Program-made: the position numbers and the translations under genes | Shown here: one piece after another, positions 44,218 through 53,485 of the stretch | How positions within the stretch are numbered: position 1 is the stretch's first letter | How the letters are laid out: each line of letters opens with the position of its first letter | Notes under the pieces: model-generated | Told to the model about the DNA's origin: nothing | Seen by the model: the letters and a program-made list of their open reading frames with translations, nothing else | The model's database searches: none | Source of the DNA: Chitinophagaceae bacterium | GTDB taxonomy: Bacteria; Bacteroidota; Bacteroidia; Chitinophagales; Chitinophagaceae | DNA: 64,000 bases | Direction: 5' to 3' | Assembly (NCBI GenBank): GCA_004028795.1 | Contig: SAIW01000022.1 | Location: forward strand, 21,370-85,369

Positions 44218-45765
44218 TCATTTTCTTATAAACAGGGCTTTCTTTTCAGCAATCTCTGCTGAAAGAAAGTTATTTAATATGCTTGGTTTGGCGTGATACC
44301 AGAGAATTATTTTACAGCCATTTTCTCTGGCTAAACTATCAGACAAATCATCTCTTACATCAACATGCTCAAAAGCTTTTACAGCAACTCCTGCTGTATC
44401 AGGGTGGTTTTCTCCAACAGTAATTACATTCATTATATTATCAAACTTATCGGGCATCCATAATAGAAATGTTCCGTTATAGCTGTATGCTTCAGGCAAC
44501 CCTAATGCTTTTCCATAATAATTTACTGCACCGCATAAGCCATAATTATCACATTTAATTATTGTTTTACTTTTTTCTGCATCACTTAATTCATTATATA
44601 CCCTTGCTGTTTTTTCAGTTATTTCTTTCCAACCTAACATATCAGCAAAGTCTTGCGGTAAGGGGTGGTTTTGTTGATCTTCCCATCTTAAAGCACCTGT
44701 TTTGTCTACTTTTTTTTCCTTATATATTTCAGCTAATTTTTGTGGCGGAAAAACAGGCAATGCCAGAAAAGTAAACATAGCACCGAAGTAAAAAGTAACT
44801 GTAATAAATATCCAACGCATAAACTGAACACGTTTTCTGGTAAGCCTTTCAAGCAAATAAGAACCGAATGCAAAGAGTGTTGGATAGATTCCTAATGCGT
44901 AATAATTTTTGCCTTGCAGCACAATTAAAAACGTCATTAAAATGATGTAAGACCAAAGCATAAAAATATACTTTCTTCCATTTTTTGACAGAAACAAAAA
45001 CAATAAGCCGGATATCCAAACATATACTGTCGGTAAATGCATTAATAGCTGATCTTTTAAAAAATCTGATGGTTTTATATATTGTAATTGTGTTTCCTGC
45101 AACTCTTTCATATGATGCAGTAAAGGATAATTATGATTGTATTGCCATATGTAGTTAGGCAGGCAAATAACAACACCTATTAATGATGCAAAATAAAAAT
45201 GCTTGTTTAGATAAATGCTTCTTTCACTGCTTAACAATAAACCCACAATAACACCTGCAATAAAAAAAGCAATGGAATATTTACTAAGCATACCCAAGCC
45301 ACAGGCTATACCAAAAACATACAGGTAAGCATTATTTTTTGTTTGAATATATCTGATAACGGCAAAGGCAATAAGTGTGTAAAAAAATATTTCAAGAAAA
45401 TTGGGTTGAAATAAATAGTGTACTCTTAAAAATGCCCCGAAAACAAATGCTAAGAAGCTTAAGAACAATGCATATATACCCCCGTTAAGCGATACAATAA
45501 TTCTTGCAGTTACAACAAAGGTTAATGTACCAAAGAGAGATGGCCAAAATTTTATTAGTACAAAATGCCCGCCTAATTGATGCGTTATCCATGCCAAAGC
45601 ACCCAATACCGGTGGGTTTTCTAAATAACCCCAAGCTAAATGCTGCCCTTGTGCCAGGTATAAAAACTCATCTCTATGAGGCTGGTAAAAATTATCCTGA
45701 ATTAAAAAGGGTATTAAAAATTTTATTAGGGCCAGTATGGTAATCAGCCAGTTGAGTTTTCTCAT
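44218..45765 (-). CDS. GT39-like membrane glycosyltransferase
   Basis: A 515-residue protein from the ATG at 45765 (MRKLNWLITILALIKFLIPF). A start at 45819 is TTG and overlaps gltX. About 10-11 membrane helices are predicted. FYQPHRDEFLYLAQGQHLAW and YLENPPVLGAL match the first periplasmic loop of dolichyl-phosphate-mannose/ArnT-type (GT39/PMT_2) transferases, with the catalytic Asp in HRDE. The C-terminal soluble part includes KCDNYGLCGAVNYYGKALGL. Such enzymes move a sugar from a polyprenyl-phosphate to lipid or protein; the substrate here is unknown. Confidence 0.85.
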   Translation of the reverse strand: MRKLNWLITILALIKFLIPFLIQDNFYQPHRDEFLYLAQGQHLAWGYLENPPVLGALAWITHQLGGHFVLIKFWPSLFGTLTFVVTARIIVSLNGGIYALFLSFLAFVFGAFLRVHYLFQPNFLEIFFYTLIAFAVIRYIQTKNNAYLYVFGIACGLGMLSKYSIAFFIAGVIVGLLLSSERSIYLNKHFYFASLIGVVICLPNYIWQYNHNYPLLHHMKELQETQLQYIKPSDFLKDQLLMHLPTVYVWISGLLFLFLSKNGRKYIFMLWSYIILMTFLIVLQGKNYYALGIYPTLFAFGSYLLERLTRKRVQFMRWIFITVTFYFGAMFTFLALPVFPPQKLAEIYKEKKVDKTGALRWEDQQNHPLPQDFADMLGWKEITEKTARVYNELSDAEKSKTIIKCDNYGLCGAVNYYGKALGLPEAYSYNGTFLLWMPDKFDNIMNVITVGENHPDTAGVAVKAFEHVDVRDDLSDSLARENGCKIILWYHAKPSILNNFLSAEIAEKKALFIRK

Positions 45766-45800
45766 AGCTTTAGGAGTATTACCATAAATGTCTGTTTTTT

Positions 45801-47390
45801 TTACAATAACTTCAAACAATATTTTATTCTGCTTAGTGTTTCTTGTTTGCCCAACACTTCTGCAATATTAAAAACATGCGGGCCGAATTTGCCACCCACC
45901 AGCATTATGCGAAACGGCAACATTAATTCTCCTGCTTTTATTTCATTTACAGCAGCAATTTCTTTAAACTCTTTTTCTAATTCATCATGCTTCCAGAATT
46001 GAGTTAATTCATAAGCCCTTATCAATTCAGCAAAGAATAAATTCTTCTGCTCATTCCATTTAGGTTTTATAGCAGCAACGTCAATATTTTCCGGTTGCTT
46101 GAAAAAGAAAACAGATTGCTGAATAAAATCTGCTAAAAAAGTACAACGGTCTTTTACCAGCCCGATAATAGTTACTAACTTTTTATCATCATCAATGTTA
46201 ATGCCTGCGTCTTCTAATATTGGTTTAACTATCGTCAATAGTCTATAGTCTGTGGTCTTTTTAATCCACTCATGGTTGAACCATTTAGCTTTTTCATAAT
46301 CAAATTTTGCTCCTGCTTTATGTACACGTTCCATTGAAAACGCAGTTACCAATTCTTCTAATGAAAAAATTTCTTTATCTGTTCCATCGTTCCAGCCCAT
46401 CATAGCCAGCATATTTATAAATGCTTCCGGTAAAAAACCACGTTCTTTAAAACCGATTGTTTTTTCATTGGTTTTAGGGTCAGTCCAATCCATAGCAAAT
46501 ACAGGAAAGCCAAGCCTGTCGCCATCCCGCTTACTTAATTTACCGTTACCATCAGGTTTTAATATTAAAGGTAAATGAGCCCATTGCGGCATATTTTCCA
46601 AACCAAATAGGTTATCCCATAAAAATACATGTAAGGGTAAACTTGGTAACCATTCTTCACCTCTGAATGCATGCGAAATCTTCATTAAATAATCATCCAC
46701 CACCACAGCCAAATGATAAGTTGGCATTCCATCTGCCTTTAGTAAAACTTTATCATCAACATTAGCATAATCAAGTTCAAGAGTACCTCTAACTAAATCA
46801 GTGACTGTTTTTTTAAAAGGGTTTTCTCCTGTTTCAACTAATTTTTCTCGATAGTCAGGTATAGTTTTTTCTAAGTCTTTCCAATCAGGCATTTTGGCTC
46901 TGATAACGTATGGAGTTCCATTATTTATCAATTCTTTTGTTTTCTCTTCTCCTAAAACAATTGAATTTTTCATTTTCTGGTTAACTCTTGTCCATATATT
47001 ATATTGAAAATTATTAATCTTTTCATCAGAACGAATTTGTTCTAACTCTGCGGGTGTTTCAAAAGCATAATAAGCATTGCCTTGTGCAATTAACTGCTCT
47101 GCATATTGTTTATAAATAGCTTTTCTTTCGCTTTGTTTATAAGGTGCAAAAGGGCCGCCATGTTTAGGGCTTTCATCGGGCTGTAACCCACACCATTCTA
47201 AGCATTGGTAAATATAATCTTCCGCGCCCTCAACAAATCTTGTCTGGTCTGTATCTTCAATACGTAAAATAAAATCTCCGTTATGGTGTTTGGCAAATAA
47301 ATAATTAAACAACACAGTTCTAACGCCGCCTAAATGCAAGCCCCCTGTTGGCGATGGTGCAAAACGTACCCTTACTTTATTTATGTTCAT
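45801..47390 (-). CDS. gltX: Glutamyl-tRNA synthetase
   Basis: A 529-residue class I enzyme charging tRNA-Glu (and possibly tRNA-Gln). The start at ATG 47390 (MNINKVRVRFAPSPTGGLHLGG) is preferred over a TTG at 47414. The HIGH-type motif is APSPTGGLHLGG and the KMSKS-type is GNGKLSKRDGDRLG. A 28-bp heptad repeat makes KTTDYRLLTIV at about residues 377-386 in the C-terminal anticodon-binding part. It is followed on the same strand by the GT39 gene. Confidence 0.97.
   Translation of the reverse strand: MNINKVRVRFAPSPTGGLHLGGVRTVLFNYLFAKHHNGDFILRIEDTDQTRFVEGAEDYIYQCLEWCGLQPDESPKHGGPFAPYKQSERKAIYKQYAEQLIAQGNAYYAFETPAELEQIRSDEKINNFQYNIWTRVNQKMKNSIVLGEEKTKELINNGTPYVIRAKMPDWKDLEKTIPDYREKLVETGENPFKKTVTDLVRGTLELDYANVDDKVLLKADGMPTYHLAVVVDDYLMKISHAFRGEEWLPSLPLHVFLWDNLFGLENMPQWAHLPLILKPDGNGKLSKRDGDRLGFPVFAMDWTDPKTNEKTIGFKERGFLPEAFINMLAMMGWNDGTDKEIFSLEELVTAFSMERVHKAGAKFDYEKAKWFNHEWIKKTTDYRLLTIVKPILEDAGINIDDDKKLVTIIGLVKDRCTFLADFIQQSVFFFKQPENIDVAAIKPKWNEQKNLFFAELIRAYELTQFWKHDELEKEFKEIAAVNEIKAGELMLPFRIMLVGGKFGPHVFNIAEVLGKQETLSRIKYCLKLL
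46234..46261. repeat. 4 x 7-bp repeat inside gltX (GTCTATA type)
   Basis: The units are GTCAATA, GTCTATA, GTCTGTG and GTCTTTT, degenerate heptads, 28 bp, in-frame, coding for KTTDYRLLTI. Confidence 0.8.
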
Positions 47391-47450
47391 GTGGCAAATA
47401 TAATTTGTATGCAACCAACTTTAGTGCATGTGGCATCGGCTCTGTAGCCT

Positions 47451-47476
47451 GTACTGAGCGAAGTCGAAGTATCTAC
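47451..47476. repeat. Short intergenic repeat fragment
   Basis: GTACTGAGCGAAGTCGAAGT resembles the dispersed word ACTTCGACTTCGCTCAGT that is common in Bacteroidota intergenic regions. Only one copy is in the window. Confidence 0.3.
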
Positions 47477-47512
47477 ACTTGTACTGCATAACTTTACGCA
47501 ACAAATAACCGT

Positions 47513-48841
47513 ATGAAAAAAATTCTTTTTGGTTTACTTGTTTTTGTTAGTACTGCCAATGCTCAAAGCAATTATCAACCAACAACAGAAAATATAAAAG
47601 CCAGAGAGTGGTTTGCCAATGCCAAATTCGGTTTGTTTATTCATTGGGGCGTATTCAGTATCCCCTGTAGCGGAGAATGGGTAATGAACCAAAGAGGTAT
47701 AACAGTAAAAAATTATACAAGGTTGAAAGACTTTTTCAACCCGATTGAATTTAATGCTCATGATTGGGTTAAGCTTGCTAAAGATGCAGGCATGCAATAC
47801 ATAACTTTAATTACAAGGCATCATGATGGGTTTAGCATGTGGAATACAAAATATTCCGACTTCAACATTATGAATACACCTTATAAGAAAGATGTGGTAA
47901 AAATGATTGCTGAAGAATGTCATAAGCAAGGAATAAAATTATTTCTCTATTATTCTTTGCTCGATTGGCGAAGAGACGACTACCCTTTTGAAACAGGAAG
48001 AACAGGGCAGAAAAGCGGAAGAACAGGCAAAGGCAATTATGATAGTTACCTGCAGTTTATGAAAAACCAATTAACCGAATTGCTTACCAACTATGGAAGC
48101 ATTGCCGGCATTTGGTTTGACGGGCATTGGGATCAAACCAATCCTGAAGGAGATAAAAACAGAGCATCGCGAATTAATTGGAAATATGATGAAATTTATG
48201 GTTTAATACACAAATTGCAACCTGATTGTTTAATAGGTAATAATCACCACTTAACTCCGTTTGCAGGAGAAGATTTTCAGATGTTTGAAAAAGATTTGCC
48301 TGGAGAAAATAAAGGCGGTTTGAGTTTTCAGAAACCAAGTGATATTATGCCTTTAGAAACCTGTGAAACCATTAATAATTCATGGGGTTATAACATTACA
48401 GATACCACATTCAAAACCAATAAACAGTTGGTTGATTATTTAGTGAAAGCAAGTGGTTATGGTGCTAACCTGTTATTGAATATAGGGCCAATGCCTAACG
48501 GTGCAGTACAACAGGAGTTTATTGATAGGCTGCATTTTATGGGCAATTGGTTGAAAGTTTACGGAGCATCAATTTATAAAACAAGCGGTGGTTATTTAAA
48601 ACCGCAGAACTGGGGCTGTATAACACAAAAAGAAAACAAATTATTTATACATGTTCTAAAAGAAGGAACAGATGAAGTAACACTTAACCAATTTCCTTTT
48701 AATAAAATTACCAAAGTGTATTGGATGAAAGATAATACAACTGCTACCTATTCATTCAATAATGGAAACCTGAATCTTCAATTAAAAGATATCAATAGTA
48801 AAGACGAAGACAGAGTTATTGTTGTTGAAGTAAATAAATAA
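47513..48841 (+). CDS. Alpha-L-fucosidase, GH29
   Basis: A 442-residue exported glycosidase that removes alpha-L-fucose. The signal peptide ends STANAQ (about 18). GH29 features: WFANAKFGLFIHWGVFSIPC, ITLITRHHDGFSMWNTKYSD, and the nucleophile Asp in GIWFDGHWDQTNPEGD. KIFLYYSLLDWRRDDYPFE and LLLNIGPMPNG are also typical. The C-terminus (residues about 360-442) is a small beta domain. A simple intergenic repeat precedes the gene. Likely targets are fucosylated glycans from outside the cell. Confidence 0.93.
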   Translation: MKKILFGLLVFVSTANAQSNYQPTTENIKAREWFANAKFGLFIHWGVFSIPCSGEWVMNQRGITVKNYTRLKDFFNPIEFNAHDWVKLAKDAGMQYITLITRHHDGFSMWNTKYSDFNIMNTPYKKDVVKMIAEECHKQGIKLFLYYSLLDWRRDDYPFETGRTGQKSGRTGKGNYDSYLQFMKNQLTELLTNYGSIAGIWFDGHWDQTNPEGDKNRASRINWKYDEIYGLIHKLQPDCLIGNNHHLTPFAGEDFQMFEKDLPGENKGGLSFQKPSDIMPLETCETINNSWGYNITDTTFKTNKQLVDYLVKASGYGANLLLNIGPMPNGAVQQEFIDRLHFMGNWLKVYGASIYKTSGGYLKPQNWGCITQKENKLFIHVLKEGTDEVTLNQFPFNKITKVYWMKDNTTATYSFNNGNLNLQLKDINSKDEDRVIVVEVNK

Positions 48842-48882
48842 CAGTAACAGCTCTGTAACAGTTTAATAATTATTTTCGGTAC

Positions 48883-49824
48883 ATGGGTAAAACTTTGTGT
48901 AAAGTAGTTGTGTTGTTATTAATAGTAATATCAACAAAGGCACAATTGGTTTTTCCTGATGTGTATGTTCAGTACGATTCTGTATGGACGTATAAAAATC
49001 TGCAACTCATACCAATAAAATTTATTGGTAATGCTGTTACAGAAAACAGAAAATTATTCCCTCAAAATATTATTACACTTCAACAGGCAATGCAGTCAAA
49101 TAAAGTTGCCGTAAAAGAAATAAAGTTTGAGAAAGGTGCAGATGTAAGTGTATTGGTAATAAAAAATAATTCAGGAAAAAATATTTTATTAAACGCAGGA
49201 GAATTAATTGCAGGGGGCAAGCAAGACCGAGTTGTTGCTGAAACAAAAATTATTCAGTCGCAAACTGATGAACAATACATTACTGTTTTTTGTGTTGAAA
49301 AAGGAAGATGGGATGATAAGCCGAAACCCTTTGTTTATGGAGGCTCTGCCGATATAAATCTTAGAAAAAAAATTGATACAGATAAACACCAGCAACAAAT
49401 ATGGAAACACATTGAACAACAATTTACTGATGGTAACGAGAAGTCTGAAACCTACCCATATATGCAATTGAAAAAGAAAATGGAGAAAACAGATACAGCA
49501 TACATGAATTACTTCATTACAAAATATCAACAAAGCGATAGCAGCTTTGCAGGTTTTATGGCAATAACAGGCAACAGAATTATAGCTTGCGAAGTATTTG
49601 CTTTACCGCAATACACACAACTTTTTTATAAAGAAATGGTAAGCAGTTTTGTTTATTCATTAACAAAGAATGATGGAATCGTTTCTATTAATTTACAATC
49701 TGTAAAAAACTTTACCAATAATTTATTTGGTAGTGAAGAAATGCAAAAACAGTTTTTACAATTGCATGGCAAGGCTGATAAATTAAATAACAAAACCATT
49801 CATTTAATTGCTTACGGCGATTAA
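48883..49824 (+). CDS. Secreted ARPP-1 family protein
   Basis: A 313-residue protein with a signal peptide (to about 20, ISTKAQ). The central block NILLNAGELIAGGKQDRVVA and ITVFCVEKGRWDD match the ARPP-1 family (ARG and rhodanese-phosphatase-associated), normally cytoplasmic elsewhere. The function is unknown. It ends just before the polysaccharide deacetylase gene (14 bp). Confidence 0.75.
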   Translation: MGKTLCKVVVLLLIVISTKAQLVFPDVYVQYDSVWTYKNLQLIPIKFIGNAVTENRKLFPQNIITLQQAMQSNKVAVKEIKFEKGADVSVLVIKNNSGKNILLNAGELIAGGKQDRVVAETKIIQSQTDEQYITVFCVEKGRWDDKPKPFVYGGSADINLRKKIDTDKHQQQIWKHIEQQFTDGNEKSETYPYMQLKKKMEKTDTAYMNYFITKYQQSDSSFAGFMAITGNRIIACEVFALPQYTQLFYKEMVSSFVYSLTKNDGIVSINLQSVKNFTNNLFGSEEMQKQFLQLHGKADKLNNKTIHLIAYGD

Positions 49825-49837
49825 ATATCTTTGCTGC

Positions 49838-50452
49838 ATGTATTTAATAACAAGCCCCTGGTGGTTAAGAATATGTTATCCTTCACTTATTTGGCAAATG
49901 AATGCCAAAGGAAAAAATGTTTACTTAACTTTTGATGATGGTCCACATGAAACTGTAACACCTTTTGTTTTAGATGAATTAAAAAAGTATAATGCCAAAG
50001 CAACATTTTTTTGCATTGGTAAAAATGTTAGAACACATACTGATATTTATAAAAGAATTATTGAAGAAGGACATGCCGTAGGTAACCATACTTTTAATCA
50101 TGTTAACGGTTGGGAAACGGACGATATAACTTATTTAAGCGATGTTGCCAATGCTGCAACGGTAATAGATTCTAATCTTTTTCGTCCGCCTTACGGAAGA
50201 ATAAAACTATCACAAATAAAGCACCTGCGAAATAATTATAAAATTATAATGTGGAATGTTTTGAGCGGAGATTTTGACACAGAACTTTCTCCGCAACAAT
50301 GTTTATTGAATGTTACTGAAAATGCGGGCAACGGTTCGATTGTTGTTTTTCACGATAGTGCAAAAGCATGGGAAAGATTAAAAATTGCATTGCCTAAATC
50401 TTTAGAATATTTATCAGCAAAAGGGTATCAGTTTAAACGGTTGGCATTGTAA
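49838..50452 (+). CDS. Polysaccharide deacetylase (NodB-type)
   Basis: A 204-residue metal-dependent deacetylase. The ATG at 49838 (MYLITSPWWLRICYPSLIWQ) is preferred; the longer frame starts with TTG inside the previous gene. Motifs: VYLTFDDGPHE (catalytic Asp pair), GNHTFNH (metal His), LFRPPYGR, and GSIVVFHDS. Likely substrates are N-acetylglucosamine polymers such as peptidoglycan. The amino terminus has one hydrophobic stretch that may anchor it. Confidence 0.9.
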   Translation: MYLITSPWWLRICYPSLIWQMNAKGKNVYLTFDDGPHETVTPFVLDELKKYNAKATFFCIGKNVRTHTDIYKRIIEEGHAVGNHTFNHVNGWETDDITYLSDVANAATVIDSNLFRPPYGRIKLSQIKHLRNNYKIIMWNVLSGDFDTELSPQQCLLNVTENAGNGSIVVFHDSAKAWERLKIALPKSLEYLSAKGYQFKRLAL

Positions 50453-50460
50453 ATAATAAA

Positions 50461-50487
50461 GGCCGAGGTAAAAACCTCAGCCCGTTT
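50461..50487 (+). terminator. Terminator after the deacetylase gene
   Basis: GGCCGAGGT and ACCTCAGCC arms (one mismatch) flank AAAA and are followed by CGTTTTTAAT. Confidence 0.8.
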
Positions 50488-50618
50488 TTAATCCGTACCC
50501 TATGAAAACATTCTTTAAATATTTCCGTGCTTTAGATGTATAATTTGTTAGTCGGATTCTGTAATTATTAAACGCATTCTGCTTTTTTTTATTTCTTTTT
50601 GTAACAACTTTTTTTCTG

Positions 50619-51389
50619 ATGATTTTAATTGATACACACGCCCATTTATACAGCGAAGAATTCAATAACGATATTCAGCAAACAATATTTCGTGCAAAAG
50701 AAAATGGAGTAAAAAAAATTTTTCTTCCGGCAATCGACACTACAACGCACAATGCAATGATTCAGTTGGAGGAAACTTATCCGGATGAATGTTTTGCTAT
50801 GATGGGCTTACACCCATGTTATGTAAAAGAAAATGTTGAAGAAGAATTGGCTGTAGTACAACAATGGTTAACTAAAAGAAAATTTGTAGCGATAGGAGAG
50901 ATAGGTTTGGATTTTTATTGGGATACAACCTTCACACAACAGCAATACAAAGCATTTGAAATGCAGATGCAGTGGGCGTTAGATGTACAGTTGCCTATAG
51001 TTATTCATACCCGTAATGCAATGACAGAAACAATTGAAACGGTAACACCCTTTGCAAAAAAAGGATTGAAAGGAATATTCCATTGTTTTGGAGAAAATTA
51101 TGAAACAGCTAAACAAATTATTGACCTTGGTTTTCTATTAGGAATCGGTGGCGTGGTTACTTATAAAAAATCCGGCTTAGCAGATACACTAAAAGAAATT
51201 CCATTAGAACATATTGTGTTAGAAACTGATGCTCCTTATTTAACACCTGTACCTTTTAGAGGTAAAAGAAATGAAAGCAGTTATTTAAAACTAATTGCTG
51301 AAAAAGTTGCTGAGATTAAAAATGTTAGTGTAGAAGAAGTGACAGCTATAACAAGTAAAAATGCTAACCGTTTATTCAAAACAAATTAG
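50619..51389 (+). CDS. TatD-family metal-dependent DNase
   Basis: A 256-residue TIM-barrel metallohydrolase. IDTHAHLYSEEF (metal His pair), GEIGLDFYWD (metal Glu), IVIHTRNA, FHCFGE and LETDAPYLTP are the full set of TatD ligands. TatD-type enzymes act as 3'-5' DNA exonucleases. The stop codon at 51387-51389 abuts the 3' end of the convergent tRNA-Ser gene (51390) with no gap. Confidence 0.93.
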   Translation: MILIDTHAHLYSEEFNNDIQQTIFRAKENGVKKIFLPAIDTTTHNAMIQLEETYPDECFAMMGLHPCYVKENVEEELAVVQQWLTKRKFVAIGEIGLDFYWDTTFTQQQYKAFEMQMQWALDVQLPIVIHTRNAMTETIETVTPFAKKGLKGIFHCFGENYETAKQIIDLGFLLGIGGVVTYKKSGLADTLKEIPLEHIVLETDAPYLTPVPFRGKRNESSYLKLIAEKVAEIKNVSVEEVTAITSKNANRLFKTN

Positions 51390-51476
51390 CGGAGAGTAAG
51401 AGATTCGAACTCTTGATACAGTTTCCCGTATACACACTTTCCAGGCGTGCTCCTTCAACCACTCGGACAACTCTCC
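51390..51476 (-). tRNA. tRNA-Ser (anticodon GGA)
   Basis: An 87-nt cloverleaf on the minus strand. The acceptor stem is GGAGAGT/ACTCTCC with discriminator G, and the D-arm is TCCGAGTGGTTGAAGGA. The anticodon stem CACGC/GTGTG encloses CTGGAAA with GGA as anticodon. A long variable arm and T-loop TTCGAATC complete it. CCA is not encoded. It reads UCC/UCU serine codons. Confidence 0.97.
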
Positions 51477-51512
51477 GTAAATAATCAGGGCTGCGAAAAT
51501 AGGGCTTAGCTG

Positions 51513-51959
51513 TTAATGTTCCATTTGTTCAGGAATAACTCTGCCTGTTTCTTCGGGAATATGCGTTTTCCAATCAGCATCATATTTTACAAACCAACTC
51601 AACCATAATGTTCTTGATAAACGCATTATTAAAGGCTGGCATAAAAGAAGTAATATAATGGCTGTACCCATCCAATAAAAAATTCTGTTATCATCAATGG
51701 CAAACGTAACACCAATCAACACTTTCCACGCAACAAAGCTTGCAACAACAAAAGCCACACTTAAAGCATAACTAACATAACCTGTTCCGTAGTAAAATCC
51801 AACTTCAATTTCTGTTGGCTGACCGCATACAGGGCAATGGTCATTCATTTTTACATTATTGCTTAAATCGTATGCATTATGCGTTTTGTATAAATAACCT
51901 TTTCTGCAACGCGGACATTTATTAGAAAAAACTGCGGCTAAATATTGTAATGCTTTCAT
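51513..51959 (-). CDS. DUF983 membrane protein
   Basis: A 148-residue protein with an N-terminal zinc ribbon (NKCPRCRKGYLYKTHN and CPVCGQPTEIEVGFYYGTGY) and three membrane helices. This is the standard DUF983 layout. The function is unknown. Confidence 0.9.
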   Translation of the reverse strand: MKALQYLAAVFSNKCPRCRKGYLYKTHNAYDLSNNVKMNDHCPVCGQPTEIEVGFYYGTGYVSYALSVAFVVASFVAWKVLIGVTFAIDDNRIFYWMGTAIILLLLCQPLIMRLSRTLWLSWFVKYDADWKTHIPEETGRVIPEQMEH

Positions 51960-52068
51960 GGCGGTGCAAGGTAATGATTTTAATAAGATTGATTATGTAA
52001 CAAACACCACCTAAGCATTAAGCTTTTGTTGCGTCGCACTATTGTACGCTTTGTTCGCTGTGCATCAA

Positions 52069-53349
52069 TCAATTTTCTAATACCTTCTCCATCTGCATAC
52101 TGCGGCTACCTTTTACAAGCAAATAACTATTTTCAAAATGCTGTTGTTGTAGCCATCTTCCTGCTTCAACGGCATCATCAAAATATAAAAAACTATTATG
52201 GGTACTTTTAAAGTTGCCGCCAACTAATACTACTGCTTTCCAGCGGTACTGCTCTATTAAATTAACTATAGCTGCATGTTCGGCAATACTTGTTTCGCCT
52301 AACTCCATCATACCACCCAACAGAATAACTTTATTATCAGCATGAATTTTCGCAAAATTTTCAATAGCCAATTTTACACTGCTTGGATTGGCATTATAGG
52401 CATCCAGAATAATTTTGTTAGAACCTCTTTCAATCATCTGCGATCTGCTGTTTGATGGTAAATAACTTTCTATAGCAGTTTTTATTTTTTCTTCAGGTAC
52501 ATTAAAATGTTTTGCAACTGCAACAGCACATAAAACATTCGGTAAATTATAATCTCCAACAAGATTTGTTTTAATTGTATCAATATCAAATCCCTTTGAA
52601 AATTCAACTTCTAAAAAAGGTTCACTTGTTTTTACATTGCCAATATAATCACCATCAATACTTCCATACTTAATAATATTTATAATGCCTTTGCTCATAT
52701 TATGCAAATAATCGTAATCCCAGTTTATAAAAGCAGCACCATTATTCAGCCTTAAAAAATCATACAATTCTCCCTTGCCTTTTTTTACGCCCTCAATACC
52801 GCCAAAACCTTCTAAATGAGCTTTGCCCGCATTCGTAACAATGCCATGTGTTGGCAAAGTATAACTGCAATACCCTTCAATTTCTTTTTGATGATTAGCC
52901 CCCATTTCAATTACTGCTATCTCTGCATCTCTTTTAATGCTTAACAATGTTAGCGGAACACCTATATGATTATTAAGGTTTCCCTGCGTTGTATAAGTTT
53001 TGAAATGAGAGGCTAATGCAGTACTTATTAGTTCTTTAGTGGTTGTTTTTCCATTGCTGCCTGTAATAGCTATAAATGGAATATTAAATTGCTGCCTGTG
53101 ATGTTTTGCTAATTGTTGTAAAGCGGTTAATACATCATCAACTTTAACTAATCTATTGTTTGCGTTATCAACTTCCTCATCAATTACAGCATAAGCTGCA
53201 CCTTGTTCTAATGCTTGTACTGCAAAGTTGTTGGCATTAAAATTTGGCCCTTTTAATGCGAAAAAAATATCACCTTTTTTTAATTTCCTGGTATCGGTTT
53301 GTACAGATGGATATTGCAAAAAAAGTTGATACAATTGTTCAATCGTCAT
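52069..53349 (-). CDS. murF: UDP-N-acetylmuramoyl-tripeptide--D-alanyl-D-alanine ligase
   Basis: A 426-residue Mur ligase that adds D-Ala-D-Ala to the peptidoglycan precursor in the cytoplasm. Features: N-terminal VQTDTRKLKKGDIFFALKGP, ATP site IAITGSNGKTTTKELI, central IEMGANHQKEIEGYC and LDAYNANPSSVKLAIENF in the C-terminal domain. It lies downstream of gldJ, an order also known from Flavobacterium johnsoniae. A strong hairpin terminator separates the two. Confidence 0.96.
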   Translation of the reverse strand: MTIEQLYQLFLQYPSVQTDTRKLKKGDIFFALKGPNFNANNFAVQALEQGAAYAVIDEEVDNANNRLVKVDDVLTALQQLAKHHRQQFNIPFIAITGSNGKTTTKELISTALASHFKTYTTQGNLNNHIGVPLTLLSIKRDAEIAVIEMGANHQKEIEGYCSYTLPTHGIVTNAGKAHLEGFGGIEGVKKGKGELYDFLRLNNGAAFINWDYDYLHNMSKGIINIIKYGSIDGDYIGNVKTSEPFLEVEFSKGFDIDTIKTNLVGDYNLPNVLCAVAVAKHFNVPEEKIKTAIESYLPSNSRSQMIERGSNKIILDAYNANPSSVKLAIENFAKIHADNKVILLGGMMELGETSIAEHAAIVNLIEQYRWKAVVLVGGNFKSTHNSFLYFDDAVEAGRWLQQQHFENSYLLVKGSRSMQMEKVLEN

Positions 53350-53415
53350 GTAAAAATTTGTTTGATTTCAAAAGTAAATGATTGAAAATATTTTATTACT
53401 GAATGTTTAAAATAA

Positions 53416-53443
53416 GAAAGCCATTCTGTTACGAATGGCTTTC
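53416..53443 (-). terminator. Terminator between gldJ and murF
   Basis: Perfect 11-bp arms GAAAGCCATTC and GAATGGCTTTC with a 6-base loop, followed on the minus strand by TTATTTT. Confidence 0.8.
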
Positions 53444-53485
53444 TGAATACTCCGGCTTTCACGGAGCTTGCAATTTACCTTTCCT

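Noticed and set aside
45766..45819. Longer start of the GT39 gene overlapping gltX
   Set aside because: It begins with TTG and lacks family similarity; the ATG at 45765 starts the first helix properly.
47991..48045. Repeat insertion in the fucosidase (ETGRTGQ...SGRTGKG)
   Set aside because: GRTG repeats of this kind are normal in GH29 enzymes of this group, so it is not an inserted element.
50502..50543. Thirteen-codon ORF (MKTFFKYFRALDV) after the deacetylase terminator
   Set aside because: There is no ribosome-binding context or repeat of the pattern here; it is too short to support alone.
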